Shown here piece after piece: positions 35,863 through 47,324 of a DNA stretch of 64,000 bases. Origin of the DNA: Buxus sempervirens (taxonomy: Eukaryota > Streptophyta > Magnoliopsida > Buxales > Buxaceae); assembly GCA_947561395.2 (NCBI GenBank), contig OX387184.1:14178205-14242204 (forward strand), given 5' to 3'. Numbering within the stretch: position 1 is the first letter of the stretch; each line of letters starts with the position of its first letter. The notes beneath the pieces are model-generated. The model had not been told where the DNA came from, did not search any database, and saw only the letters and a program-made list of their open reading frames with translations. The translations under genes and the position numbers were made by a program.

Positions 35863-36095
35863 TTCGCTGCCTCGCCGTTGCCCTGCGTTTTTGGTTGGTG
35901 TTAGTTGACAGAGAGAATGTGTCCGGCCTTTCCGATCCCCTGTTTTGACGGTTTTATTGGCACAAGCGAAGAGAGGCTTGAAACGAGCCAGGGAGGCCAA
36001 TGGAAATCTCCAGACGAAATCCAAAGATATATCGTGGATAGATTGCGGACCAATAGCATGCTGAGCTCCATCCGCATCTCTACGCTGCCCCCACC

Positions 36096-36101
36096 CACGT
36101 G
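36096..36101. promoter_or_regulatory. G-box upstream of LHCB6
   Basis: CACGTG lies 234 bp upstream of the LHCB6 start codon. G-boxes are common in light-regulated promoters; function here is inferred from position only. Confidence 0.45.
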
Positions 36102-36159
36102 AACCTGTCTTTCCCTCTTGTCCAGGGGTTCACATCCTCTCCGTAGGATCTCCATCTCC

Positions 36160-37176
36160 TAGAGCAAAGGTGCTTATCGGCCTGGCCCGGGGCACGTTTA
36201 GCCCGTGTTTGTGGCACCACGGCCGGGCATGGCACGGCTCGGCTTGGAAACAGGCTGTGCCATGCCCGGCCCATTCATCAATATACCCGGCACAGCTAAG
36301 GGTGAGTCGTGCACATGTAAAAATTAAAAAACAGAAAAAAAGGATTAAAGAAGGTTTTTGAAAAAAAAAAAGTCATTAACATAGCATACATGTTCTGTAA
36401 AACCTTCTTTACTTTTCTCTTGTAGACTTTTTGAAAATGCAACAATACTTGCATATTGGTGATACGTATTGAGATGAGAAGTTGCAAATGTGTTACTTGT
36501 ATCGATTACTGTTTGACTGTCCAAACAATAATTGATGCAAGTAACACTTTTGTAACTCTTATATAGACATGAAAGGCAAAAATGAAGAAAAAAAATAATA
36601 ACTTTGTAAGAGCCTTGTTTAAAGATTTGCCAATGGTCGGGCTCAATGATGTGCCCATGTGAGCACTCTATCTTTGCCAGGCAATGGCAAAATCTCTAAA
36701 CATGACTCTAAGAAGAAAATAAAAAAAAGCAAAAAAAAAAAAATTCATAATTTTCGTTGAGTCTTGTTAAAAGATTTGTCATTGGTCGGCCTAGGGACAC
36801 CCCCACATGAATATTCTATCGAGTCTGCTGGGCATTGGCCAAATCTTTAAACAAGACTCTAAGAAAGTAAGAAGAGATGAGAAGAGGTGTGGTTTGGAGT
36901 GGAAATGGTTATGCCTATTTATAGAAAACCAAAAGTGACTTTTTACCACCTCTTCCCTCATATATGACGGTTATTTGATTGTTGGAAGGGTATAAATAGT
37001 CATTTACAGTCAATTACAAGTATTCCCCCTAATATGGCAATTTTTCGTGCCACATGCCTACCGTTGGGCCCGTCGCGGGTATGGCACGCGTGGGCCCGCT
37101 TGATGCAGGCTGTGCTGTCTGCATGCTTTGCGAGCCACGACTTTGTCGGCCCACCGTGCCTTGCCGGGCAATGTGC

Positions 37177-37212
<36 letters not shown>

Positions 37213-37338
37213 CACGACACGGTTCGCTAGGAAGGCACAGGCCGTGCCATGCTGGTCCACGCAAGTGCCAAGCACAGGCACACTTTAAGCATGCTGGGCC
37301 GTGCCGTGCCCATGTTGGCCCGACCTGATAAACAAATA
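36160..37338 (-). mobile_element. Non-autonomous hAT element related to 28406-31710
   Basis: The left end TAGAGCAAAGGTGCTTATCGG and right end GATAAACAAATA are imperfect inverted repeats. Flanking 8-mers CCATCTCC and GGATCTCC (36152-36159, 37339-37346) match at 6 positions. Terminal zones are rich in GGCACG/CCGTGCC motifs. Sequence at 36870-37040 in reverse matches 28640-28800 of the complete hAT element (ACTCCAAACCACACC, TTTCTATAAATAG, TACCCTTCCAAC), so it belongs to the same family in opposite orientation. The transposase is deleted. It sits about 300 bp upstream of the LHCB6 start codon. The right terminal zone contains a 31-base C run. Confidence 0.8.
37180..37210. repeat. 31-base poly-C run
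   Basis: An uninterrupted run of 31 C lies in the GC-rich terminal zone of the non-autonomous hAT element. Runs this long are rare and prone to sequencing-length error; the complementary poly-G could form G-quadruplexes. Confidence 0.9.
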
Positions 37339-37346
37339 GGATCTCC

Positions 37347-38211
37347 ATTGCTTATTTAATTTTAATTTTACTGATATTTGACAATTGTTTCTTACAAGTA
37401 CATAATCTATGACACACTTGCTATCCTTTTGTAATAAATAGGTTGCGTATATGCGTTACATTAATTGATTATGAGTAATTATGAGTGAGTTAGATATTGT
37501 GAAAACGAATTAATTATGAGATAGAAATTGATATGAAGAAAGATAAAGGATTCTTTGGACAGCATGTTAGTCGAGATTTTGCGGATTTCCTTTTATAAAA
37601 TGATATAAATTCATTTCTATGTGTCATATCTTTACTTTTAATTGGTTTTATTTAATTTTTAAATATTAAATTCAAGATCTTCGTTTGTCCTTGCTTTTAG
37701 TTACTAATTATTTTTTTTAATAAGTTATTTTAGATTTATTTCTATGTTGTTTCTCAAGGAACAGAGATATTTTGTAAGACCTAACTTGCCATTATATTGA
37801 AAAGTTTATATATATTTTTCAATTATGTGTATGTGCACACTTTTTTCTTTTATAATTTTTTTAGTATGAACTTTTCAAACATACAATTGCAAAATTCGAT
37901 AATAAAGATCTAATTCCTTCACATATAAAAGTAAGCTATTTATATATAAAATAGGATAAGGAATTTTAGAATTAGAATCCTAAAAAAGTAGATATTTTGG
38001 GTATGCCAAATTAAAAAAGAAAAAGAAAACCCAATGCAAGTTATCCTTTTATTACTAGCATGAACGTCAGGTGATATTAAATTTAAAATTAGTAAATATA
38101 ATATTCACATTACAATATTCAAGAAGTACAATATCTATGATTATTTTGGAAAAAAGAACTAAATTTGTTTCTTGGTCTCTTTAATTCAATCTGGAATCGA
38201 ATTCTAGGCAT
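37347..38211. other. AT-rich spacer, no gene seen
   Basis: About 865 bp of AT-rich DNA between the hAT derivative and the LINE. No recognisable frame or repeat end. Confidence 0.45.
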
Positions 38212-38302
38212 GTATCTCTAGAAACTGGAATCTAATCCAATCTTCCTGGATTAGATTCAGGAGGAGTCTTGTCTGAATCTAATCCAATCTTCCTGGAACA
38301 GT

Positions 38303-41300
38303 ATGCCAATTGCTGATAATGTCCAACAACGTTTACGTAAACTCAGTTTCCAACTTAAAACTTGGAATCGTGAGGAAGTGGGCAACATACATCAAAAGAA
38401 ATTGGAATTAAGGGCCAAACTGCAGAAAATTCAAGAAACCATTGATACTAACTCCTCTCCTCTTCTTTTCAGGGATGAACAGCTCCTTCAACACCAATAT
38501 GCAAAGATCTTAAGACAACAGGAGACTTTTTGGGCGCAGAAATCAAGAGTTAACTGGCTTCGAGAAGGAGATCAAAATACTGCTTTTTTCCACAGAACCA
38601 CCATGATTCGCAGACAACGGAATACCATTTTATCTCTGAAGGATGGAGCTGGTATAGAAGTATCCTCATCTTCGAGCATTGAGAAAATGTTTTTGAAGCA
38701 TTTTCACCTCCTGTATGCGGAAAAGCAAAACTGGAGTAATTTTGAATTACCAGGCCTAATTCCCAGGAAAATCTCTGTGGATCAGTGTACGCTCATTGAA
38801 GAGGTGCCAACTCCCCTTGAGATTTGGAATGTTGTGAAGTCACTCGGCTCTTCTAAAGCACCAGGCCCTGACAGATATCAAGGTATATTCTATACCACTT
38901 ATTGGAACATTGTGGGAGCCCAAGTTGTAGCCACAGTCCAGGACTTTTTCAGGTTTAGACTCTTACCTAAAGGGATTAACCATACTTATATTATTCTTAT
39001 TCCCAAATCCCTTCATCCTCGAACTGTTCATGACTTTCGGCCTATTAGTCTATGTAACTTTTTGTATAAAATTATCTCTCGTATCATTGTTAATAGAATC
39101 AGGCCTTTTCTTCAGGATCTTATCTCTCCTTATCAAACTGCTTTTGTCCCCAATAGATCGATCAGAGATAATATTCTTGTCAATCATGAAATTGCTCACT
39201 GTTTTAGGAAAAAAACAAAAAAAATCAAGAACAACTTGCAAAAATCACATACTCATAATCATTCAAAAAAACAAAAAACAAAAAAAAATTCTGGTTGTCA
39301 TGGCCTTTTCACTTTAAAACTTGATTTCTCTAAGGCTTACGACAATTTAAGCTGGTCTTTTTTGGAAGAGGTTCTTAAATGTCATGGTTTTATGCCAAAT
39401 TCTGTTGCATTGATTATGGCCTGTGTCCGAACAGTTACTTACAGCATATTAGTCAATGGCAAACCTGTAGGCAATTTTGCTCCTCAATGTGGTCTGCGTC
39501 AGGGAGACCCTCTCTCCCCTTACTTGTTTATATTGTGCCAATAGGTTTTATCTTTAGCTATTTCTTGTGCGGAACTGGACAACAGATTTAGAGGTGTGAG
39601 CATAAGAAAGGGCAGTTTAGCGGTTTCCCATTTAATGTATGTGGATGACGTGTACATTTATGGTCATGTGTCGGAGACGGAGGTCCATGCTATTACTCGT
39701 ATCCTTCATCAGTACTGTGTGGAAGCAGGCCAAGCCATAAATTATGATAAATCTTCATTGCACTTCAGTCACAGTACCCCGCATATGGATAAGGTTAAGA
39801 CCATTCAGACCATGAAAATTACAGGTAAGTACAGTCATGGTAAATATTTGGGTTTACCAGTGTGGAACAGGAAACCAAAGTCTTCTGATTGCAAGGATCT
39901 ACTGGATAAGATTGAATCAAGGCTTGATGGGTGGAAAGCTTCTTTGCTTTCACAAATGGGGCGTTTGATTCTTATTCAATCGGTTTTGTGTGCACTGCCT
40001 ACTCACTACATGAATTGTTTCTTATTGCCACAGGAGATCCTGTATAAAATTGATAAGATGGCTAGGCAATTCTTCTGGGCTAAGAGGGATGACAAGCAAG
40101 CAATCCACTCAGTTTGTTGGGAGAGAATTACAACCCCATGGAGAAATGGTGGGCTCAACATTAAGAGAACACCCCTCATGAACGTGGCCCTCATTCTTAA
40201 GGCTGCTTGGCAGTTGACGACTCATCACCAAGGTATTTGGGCTCGTCTTATGAAAAGTGCTTATTTTCCTGATACCACCTTTTTTAATGCAGGATTTCGT
40301 AGATAGCATTCGTACGGCTGGAGGCAGATGCAAAGTATGGCCAAATGGATTACTAAAGGAAGCAGTTGGACAATTGCTAATGGAAAAGACATTGATATAC
40401 TCAAAGATTCGTGGATTCATGGTGAAACTGATGTTATGAAGCTTGATCAGAATGAGTCTCAATTTACTTTGGAATCGGTCAACCAGCTCCTCACACCGAT
40501 GTCCAACTCATGGAACACAGCATTACTCCACAGGTTTTGGAATAACTCGAATGTTAATAATATCACTAATACGCCCCTGTTCCCTCTTCTTTAGCACGAT
40601 GAAAGACACTGGACAGCTACTTCACATGGTAGGTTTACTGTGGCATCAGCTTACAGTTTACTTTTGGGCAACCAACTTCAGGAGAACAACCCCATCTGGC
40701 GAAAAATCTGGCATTTACATTGTCCTGGAGTCATCAAGATCTTCTTGTGGAAGTGTCTCCACAATGCTCTTCCCACTGCTGTCTTTTTAAGGAATCGGAA
40801 TATCAATGTGGACACTGCATGCTGTTTCTGTACAGATGATCAAGAGACGACTGAACACTTATGGCTAGGATGTCCCTTCTCCCGAGCCATCTGGTTTAAA
40901 ATCTTGGGTGGAACTGCCCAAGAAAAAGGACCTCAAACGAACTTCTTCCAATGGTTTGCACATTTAATAACTATGCAAAATCTCCCCCCCCCCCCCCCCC
41001 AATTTTGATTCACATGCTTTTTTTTGCAGGAATTGCTAACTTTGGTTGGACGATCTGGAAACAAAGACTAGGAATCAAGATGGAGGCTAAGCATCCATCT
41101 CTTGGTGCGGCTTGCTCCCAATTGAATCGATTGCAGGAAGATTCTAAGCTTTTAATAAAGTGGTCTGCAGCTCAACAACTTCCTGGTGTATACATTGATA
41201 TTGCATGGAAAAAGCCTGCTCATCCACTCATAAAGCTGAATGTTGATGGGGCATGGCGAACCTCTATAAATTGTGCTTCTGTGGGCGGTCTACTCAGGGA

Positions 41301-41668
41301 CTCAACCGGAAAATTCCTAGCTGGATTTGCATCGGTGGTTACTGCTTCATCGGCAATGGAAGCTGAAGCTTTGGCGGTCTATGAAGGTCTTAATTTGGCA
41401 ATTGCACGAGGTTACGACCACTTACTACTGGAAGGTGACTCCCTCATCATCATTGGTTTGTTACAATCGGATAATCCTTCCTTCCCGTGGCGCATAAGAG
41501 GAATCATGTCGGATGTGAAGCACAAGTGTAGTTCTTTCTCCTCCATTTCTTTCATCCATAGTTATCGGGAGGCCAACGCAGCGGCTGATGCGTTGGCCAA
41601 CTTTGCTTTAGATTCATTTTCATGCACTTGGTTATCTTTCCCCCCCTCCTGTAGACACCCCAAATTGC
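38303..41668 (+). pseudogene. LINE ORF2: reverse transcriptase, zf-RVT, RNase H, broken
   Basis: The frame opens in the region between endonuclease and reverse transcriptase (SRVNWLREGDQNTAFFH). RT blocks follow: SSKAPGPD, DFRPISLCNFLYKIISR, TLKLDFSKAYD, GLRQGDPLSPYLFIL, and the active-site block HLMYVDDVYIYG. Then comes zf-RVT (CCFCTDDQETTEHLWLGCPF) and RNase H (KLNVDGAWRTS, LEGDSLIIIGLL, REANAAADALANFALD). The N-terminal endonuclease is missing. Breaks: a TAG at 39542-39544, a frame change near 40300, a TAG near 40592, and a 17-base C run (40984-41000). A stretch rich in Lys/Asn codons at 39210-39290 looks like an expanded A-rich insertion. The last residues before 41649 are LINE; those after belong to the inserted LTR. 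Confidence 0.9.
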
Positions 41669-43468
41669 ACTAAAAATGAGAAAATAATTGAAAATATTAA
41701 TTGGGATTTGAAACAGGTCAAAAAAGTGTAAAATCTGGCCAAATTGGTCATGACCGTATTTTGTTTACGGACTGGTCATACCTGCAGTTGATATACGGTC
41801 ACGGCGTGCCCGTATTAATAATACGGGCAGGGCGCGACCGTAATATATATACGGGCACGGGGGTCTTTGTGCGAATTTTACCTTTTGATTTTTGAGCCTT
41901 ATCTGCACCCAAATATCTCTCTTGGATAAGCGAATTCTCTTATTTATCTGTTCGAATTATCTCATTTATCCTTGATTGGCTATGGATGGGCATTATCTCC
42001 AATTTTCACTCTATCCTGAGGATCAGGATATATCCTTCTGGACCAACCATGCCCCTGGGTGTGTCTATAAATAGAGGCTCATTCCTCTAGCTAAGGGCCA
42101 CGAAATTTTGAAGAATCAAAAGCTCCAAGAGAAGGAAAGGAATCCCTGCTGCTCTGCATGCTCAATCCAGGTAAGTCCCCTATCCCTTTTTATTTTTCTG
42201 TCTTCAATTCTAGAAGTAATAGGATCATCTCTATTGCTGTAGAATAAGGCCATATCTGTTTTTGTATTCCTAAACTTGTCTCTAAGTACCTCAAGGGTCT
42301 CTCTAGCCGTAAAACGTGAAGAGAGAACTAGGGGAAAGGGGAACAGGTGGATCCCTAGAATAGAACCCCATATATGTTTTTTTGTTTTTTTCATAGAATA
42401 AGGCCTGTGATTGTGTTTGTATACCCCAAACCTATCTCCAAGTACCTCAAGAGTCTCTCTAGCCGTAAAACGTGAAGAGAGAACTAGGGGAAAGGGGAAC
42501 AGGTGGATCCGTAGGGTAGACCCCAATGTGCTCAAATTTGTGAGATGTGGCCGTTTTAAATATCCTGATCATGTTTTAATGCTTTTATGATATATCTGAA
42601 TGAATCACATGAATCTATGATGTTTATAGCATGAGATCCTCACTTTTTGACAAAATTTGGATTTTCCACATATTTGCACCTACAGCACTATTTTTGTGAT
42701 TTTTGCGATTTTAGGCTAGGATTTTGGATTTATCATGATCAATATGGTAGATCTAAATCTAGAAGCCTGAAAGTAAATTCTAGGGTTTCATGATGTGGTT
42801 TTTAAGTTGTTTTTCATTATTGAGAGAAGACCCTACGGTCTAAATTCTCCCCTTTTGGTGTTTTTCATTAATGTGGATATTTTTGGTTTTGATTTTCAGA
42901 TTTAATGTGAAATTTGGGCTTTATCTATGTCCTGGACTATTCAGGTTAAATTTTGAAATATTTTATAAAAATCATATTTTTCTAGATTTCTAGAATTTAG
43001 CTTGAAGCCAGATTTTTGGATTTTTCACTTTAAATTGATTTTATTTTATTTTATCTCAAATTTGTTTTGATCACGAAACCCTAGGAATGGTATGATCATG
43101 TTTAATAGTTCTGGATCAATCAGACTATTCATATGAAAAAACCATATATTTTTGCCTTTTTTGTGATTTTGTGTGATTTTTATAGCAAGCTTTTTCCTTT
43201 ATTTTAACATGAACAAATACCTGGTAACCACCTTGTGTGGATGAATAGGGGTGCCTAACACCTTCCCCTGTTCCTAACTTAATCCCCTTACCCATCTCTG
43301 GTTGTTTTTTTTAGGAGGGTTATTTTTACCCTAAAATTGCCTTTTGTGCTTATTTGATATTTTGGTGTCCATTCACACCTAAATTTAATGGTGGCGACTC
43401 TTTATTTTATATAATCCCGTGTGATGATTGAGGAAATCATTAAGATTGATTTTTTCCCATGTCTCACA
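41650..43468 (+). repeat. 5' LTR
   Basis: 1819 bp. TATAAATA at 42066-42073 is a likely promoter. A consensus splice donor CAG/GTAAGT follows at 42171. An internal near-perfect duplication of about 131 bp occupies 42240-42370 and 42394-42524. The zone 41747-41862 contains ACGG...CCGT dyad motifs. Reading the two LTRs side by side I count five substitutions and one single-base indel. Confidence 0.93.
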
Positions 43469-43488
43469 ACTGGCGACTCTGCTGGGGA

Positions 43489-44979
43489 CTTGTGGATTTG
43501 AGCCTTTTGGTGTTTTAGTTCATGTTTTTGATATTTTTGGATTTGCTTGCTATTTTGTGTTCTTAAGCATGTTGAATATGTTTTAAATCTGAATTATTGC
43601 TTAAGAATTCATGGGGGTAGAAACATGCTTAATTTTGATTTATAGGATTGTTTCTACAAACATGCGTAGGGGAGGTCCGTTTTGATGAACTATGCTTATT
43701 TTTTGCTATATGTTTATGATAGCATGTTTTAATTTTTAGCATGATCTCCATGATGATTTCGGGTGTATAACATGATCATATGTTTGCATGATAGATGATT
43801 TTTTTTTATGAGCATGTTTTGGGTGCTATAGGATCGCTTTATTTACTTGTTTATTTTAAATATGCTTTCCTATTATGCCTTGGTTTGTTTATGCATGGCT
43901 GCGAAAAGAGTGGCAAGGGTTTGGGACGTTGTGAATGCACCCTATTTTTACAATGCACTGTGCACCTTTTATTTTTTACACGGCCTACCCTTAACCTATA
44001 GGAAGTTGAACCCGAATGTGTGTAGCTTGGCGCAACGAGGTCGATACTTCGGAAAGCGAAAGTGAAAACATTCACCTTAGAACTTTGAGCTAATGATGTG
44101 ATGATAATGTGGATCTGGGATTCTGGTCATCACTAGGCTTGAGTGCTAAGTTGCCATTAAGCCAAAACCCAAAACCCCTACGCTTGAAGGTGGAGTTACA
44201 CGTTTTTGGCTAAAGTACACAATTACGTGGGAATACGGGTTTGTATGATTGTGGGAAGGCCGTGTGCATGGCTTACAAACCAGGGCATAATGCGGATGCT
44301 ATATTCAAGGTAAACAAGGTAACAAGGTAATCCTATTGTTTTGCATTATTTTCATGTCATAGGGGTGTCATGGTACCCATGGGTTTGGGATAAAATTGGT
44401 CCCAAAATATGCATATTTTCTAAAAGTTGGTGCAGCCCATAGGAAGAGTTTCTAACTCTGTTTAGAATCAATCCTACCCTATGTACACACAAGAGGCAAC
44501 AAAAGGGTATCAAATTCTTGAGTATGATGTCAATTTGGAGGGTACGTGTGCCCTCCTAAGCATGTGTTTTAACAAAAAGGCCAAAGTCCACTTTGGGATA
44601 GTTTAGAAGCTCTGCAATGGGTGAACCGTACGTTTGGATGAACAATGAAAGTGATCAAACCATGTAAAAACTGGAAAAACATAACAGGGTTCCGTAAAAC
44701 CGCATTTAGTACACGGGCTGGGCTTGCCCGTATTGGTTATACGGGCTAGGCTCGCCCGTGAATTGCATACGGTCACGGCTTGCTCGTAATTTGAATACGG
44801 GCAGGGCTGGACCGTACTATGTATACGGTTTTCTCGGAATATTCAACCTTAATCAGTTTTTCTCACTAAAATCTTCCTTTAACCCTTCAATAATAATAAA
44901 GGGAAACAAGTTTGAATAAAATGCTTCAAAAAAAAAAAAACAAAATAATTGAATAAAAAATGTGAGAGAAAGGTTCCTT
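43489..44979 (+). other. Retrotransposon leader, first part
   Basis: No coding frame is recognisable. At 44710-44833 there is a cluster of dyad-symmetric ACGGGC...GCCCGT-type motifs matching those in the LTR. Confidence 0.6.
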
Positions 44980-47324
44980 GGGCTTCTGAAAGCTTTTGAA
45001 TTTCAGACTTTTTCAAAATTCTTGGGCTTCTGAAAGCCTTTGAATTTCAGACTTTTTCAAAACTCCTGGGCCTCTGAAAGCCTTTGAATTTCAGACTTTT
45101 TCAAAACTCCTGGGGCTTCTGAAAGCCTTTGAATTTCAGACTTTTTCAAAACTCTAGGGCCTCTGAAAGCCTTTGAATTTCAGACTTTTCCAAAACTCCT
45201 GGGCTTCTGAAAGCATTTGAATTTCAGACTTTTCCAAAACTCCTGGGCCTCTGAAAGCCTTTGAATTTCAGACTTTTTCAAAACTCCCGGGCCTCTGAAA
45301 GCCTTTGAATTTCAGACTTTTTCTCAATAACTCCTCGGGCCTCTGAAAGCCTTTGAATTTCAGACTTTTATCAAAAATCCTTGGGCCTCTGAAAGCCCTT
45401 GAATTTCAGACCTTTTCCAAAAATATCTTTGGGCTTCTGAAAGCCTTTGAATTTCAGACTTTTTCTCAAAAATCCCTGGGCCTCTGAAAGCCTTTGAATT
45501 TCAGACTTTTTTCAAAAATATCCCTGGGCCTCTGAAAGCCTTTGAATTTCAGATTTTTCAAAAAACCCTCAGGCCTCTGAAAGCCTTTGAATTTCAGATC
45601 TTTTGGGCCTCTGAAAGCCTTTGAATTTCAGACTTTTTCTCAAAAACTCTTTGGGCCTCTGAAAGCCTTTGAATTTCAGATTTTTTCTCAAAAACTCCTT
45701 GGGGCCTTTGAATTTCAGATCCTTTTTCCTTTTCGGGACCTGTTGGAAGCCCTAGAATATTCCAACAAACCTTTTTTGGGCCGTCTATAAGCCTCTGAAT
45801 TATAGACACATATCCTTTGGGGCCGTCTAAAAGCCTCTGAATTTTAGACAAATCATTTCTTTGGGCCATCTAAAAGCCTCTGAATTTTAGACAAATCATT
45901 TTTTGGGCCGTCTATAAGCCTCTGAATTATAGACACATAACCTTTTTGGGCCGTCTAAAAGCCTCTGAATTTTAGACAAATCATTTCCTTGGGCCGTCTA
46001 AAAGCCTCTGAATTTTAGACAAATCATTTCTTTGGGCCATCTAAAAGCCTCTGAATTTTAGACAAATCATTTTTTTGGGCCGTCTATAAGCCTCTGAATT
46101 ATAGACACGTAACCTTTTTGGGCCGTCTAAAAGCCTCTGAATTTTAGACAATCATTTTTTTGGGCCGTCTATAAGCCTCTGAATTATAGACACATATCCT
46201 TTGGGCCGTCTAAAAGCCTCTGAATTTTAGACAAATCATTTCTTTGGGCCGTCTATAAGCCTCTGAATTATAGACACATATCTTTTTCCTTTGGGCCGTC
46301 TAAAAGCCTCTGAATTTTAGACAAATCATTTCTTTGGGCCGTCTATAAGCCTCTGAATTATAGACACATATCCTTTGGGCCGTCTAAAAGCCTCTGAATT
46401 TTAGACAAATCATTTCTTTGGGCCGTCTAAAAGCCTCTGAATTTTAGACACAACTCCTTTGGGCCGTCTAAAAGCCTCTGAATTTTAGACAAATCATTTT
46501 TGGGCCGTCTAAAAGCCTCTGAATTTTAGACAATCATTTCTTTGGGCCGTCTAAAAGCCTCTGAATTTTAGACAAAACATTTCTTTGGGCCGTCTAAAAG
46601 CCTCTGAATTTTAGACAAACCTTTTCTTTGGGCCGTCTATAAGCCTCTGAATTATAGACACATATATCATTTGGGCCGTCTAAAAGCCTCTGAATTTTAG
46701 ACAATCATTTTTTTTGGGCCGTCTAAAAGCCTCTGAATTTTAGACAAATCATTTCTTTGGGCCGTCTAAAAGCCTCTGAATTTTAGACAAATCATCCTTT
46801 GGGCCGTCTATAAGCCTCTGAATTATAGACACATATCTTTTTCCTTTGGGCCGTCTAAAAGCCTCTGAATTTTAGACAAATCATTTCTTTGGGCCGTCTA
46901 AAAGCCTCTGAATTTTAGACAAATCATTTCTTTGGGCCGTCTATAAGCCTCTGAATTATAGACACATATCTTTTTCCTTTGGGCCGTCTAAAAGCCTCTG
47001 AATTTTAGACAAATCATTTCTTTGGGCCGTCTAAAAGCCTCTGAATTTTAGACAATCATTTCATTGGGCCGTCTAAAAGCCTCTGAATTTTAGACAAATC
47101 ATTTCTTTGGGCCATCTATAAGCCTCTGAATTATAGACACATATCCTTTGGGCCTCTGAAAGCCTTTGAATTTCAGACTTTTTTCAAAAATATCCCTAGG
47201 CCTCTGAAAGCCTCTGAATTTCAGACTTTTTCCAAACCTTTTCTTTGGGCCTCTGAAAGCCTTTGAATTTCAGATCTTTTTCTCTTTTTGTGGGACCTGT
47301 TGGAAGCCCTAGAATATTCCAACA
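44980..47324 (+). repeat. Tandem array of hairpin-forming units in the retrotransposon leader
   Basis: About 53 units of roughly 40-50 bp. Each contains an inverted repeat around a nearly fixed 9-base loop GCCTYTGAA. Four stem classes occur. Class A: TCTGAAA/TTTCAGA, 16 units plus one truncated (44980-45718) and 3 units (47150-47275). Class B1: GTCTAAAA/TTTTAGAC, about 22. Class B2: GTCTATAA/TTATAGAC, about 10, interspersed with B1 (45776-47149). Class G: TGTTGGAA/TTCCAACA, two units (45741-45767, 47298-47324) with an 11-base loop. Units begin GGGCC and are separated by T-rich spacers. In every B unit I read, both arms belong to the same class. Confidence 0.95.

Noticed and set aside
35863-36024. 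Upstream in-frame ATG extending LHCB6
   Set aside because: The extension would bury the transit peptide; the ATG at 35862 gives the standard CP24 N-terminus.
42116-42535. 139-codon minus-strand frames present in both LTRs
   Set aside because: Identity between the two copies reflects LTR identity only. The frame spans the internal duplication and has no homology I recognise.
45594-45869. Minus-strand frame with repeated IQRL and GPK motifs in the hairpin array
   Set aside because: The protein repeat is a by-product of the DNA repeat; the frame is short, antisense to the element and broken throughout most of the array.
44980-47324. CRISPR array
   Set aside because: Regular repeats with short spacers resemble one, but the spacers are not unique, the host is a plant, there are no cas genes, and the array lies inside an LTR retrotransposon.
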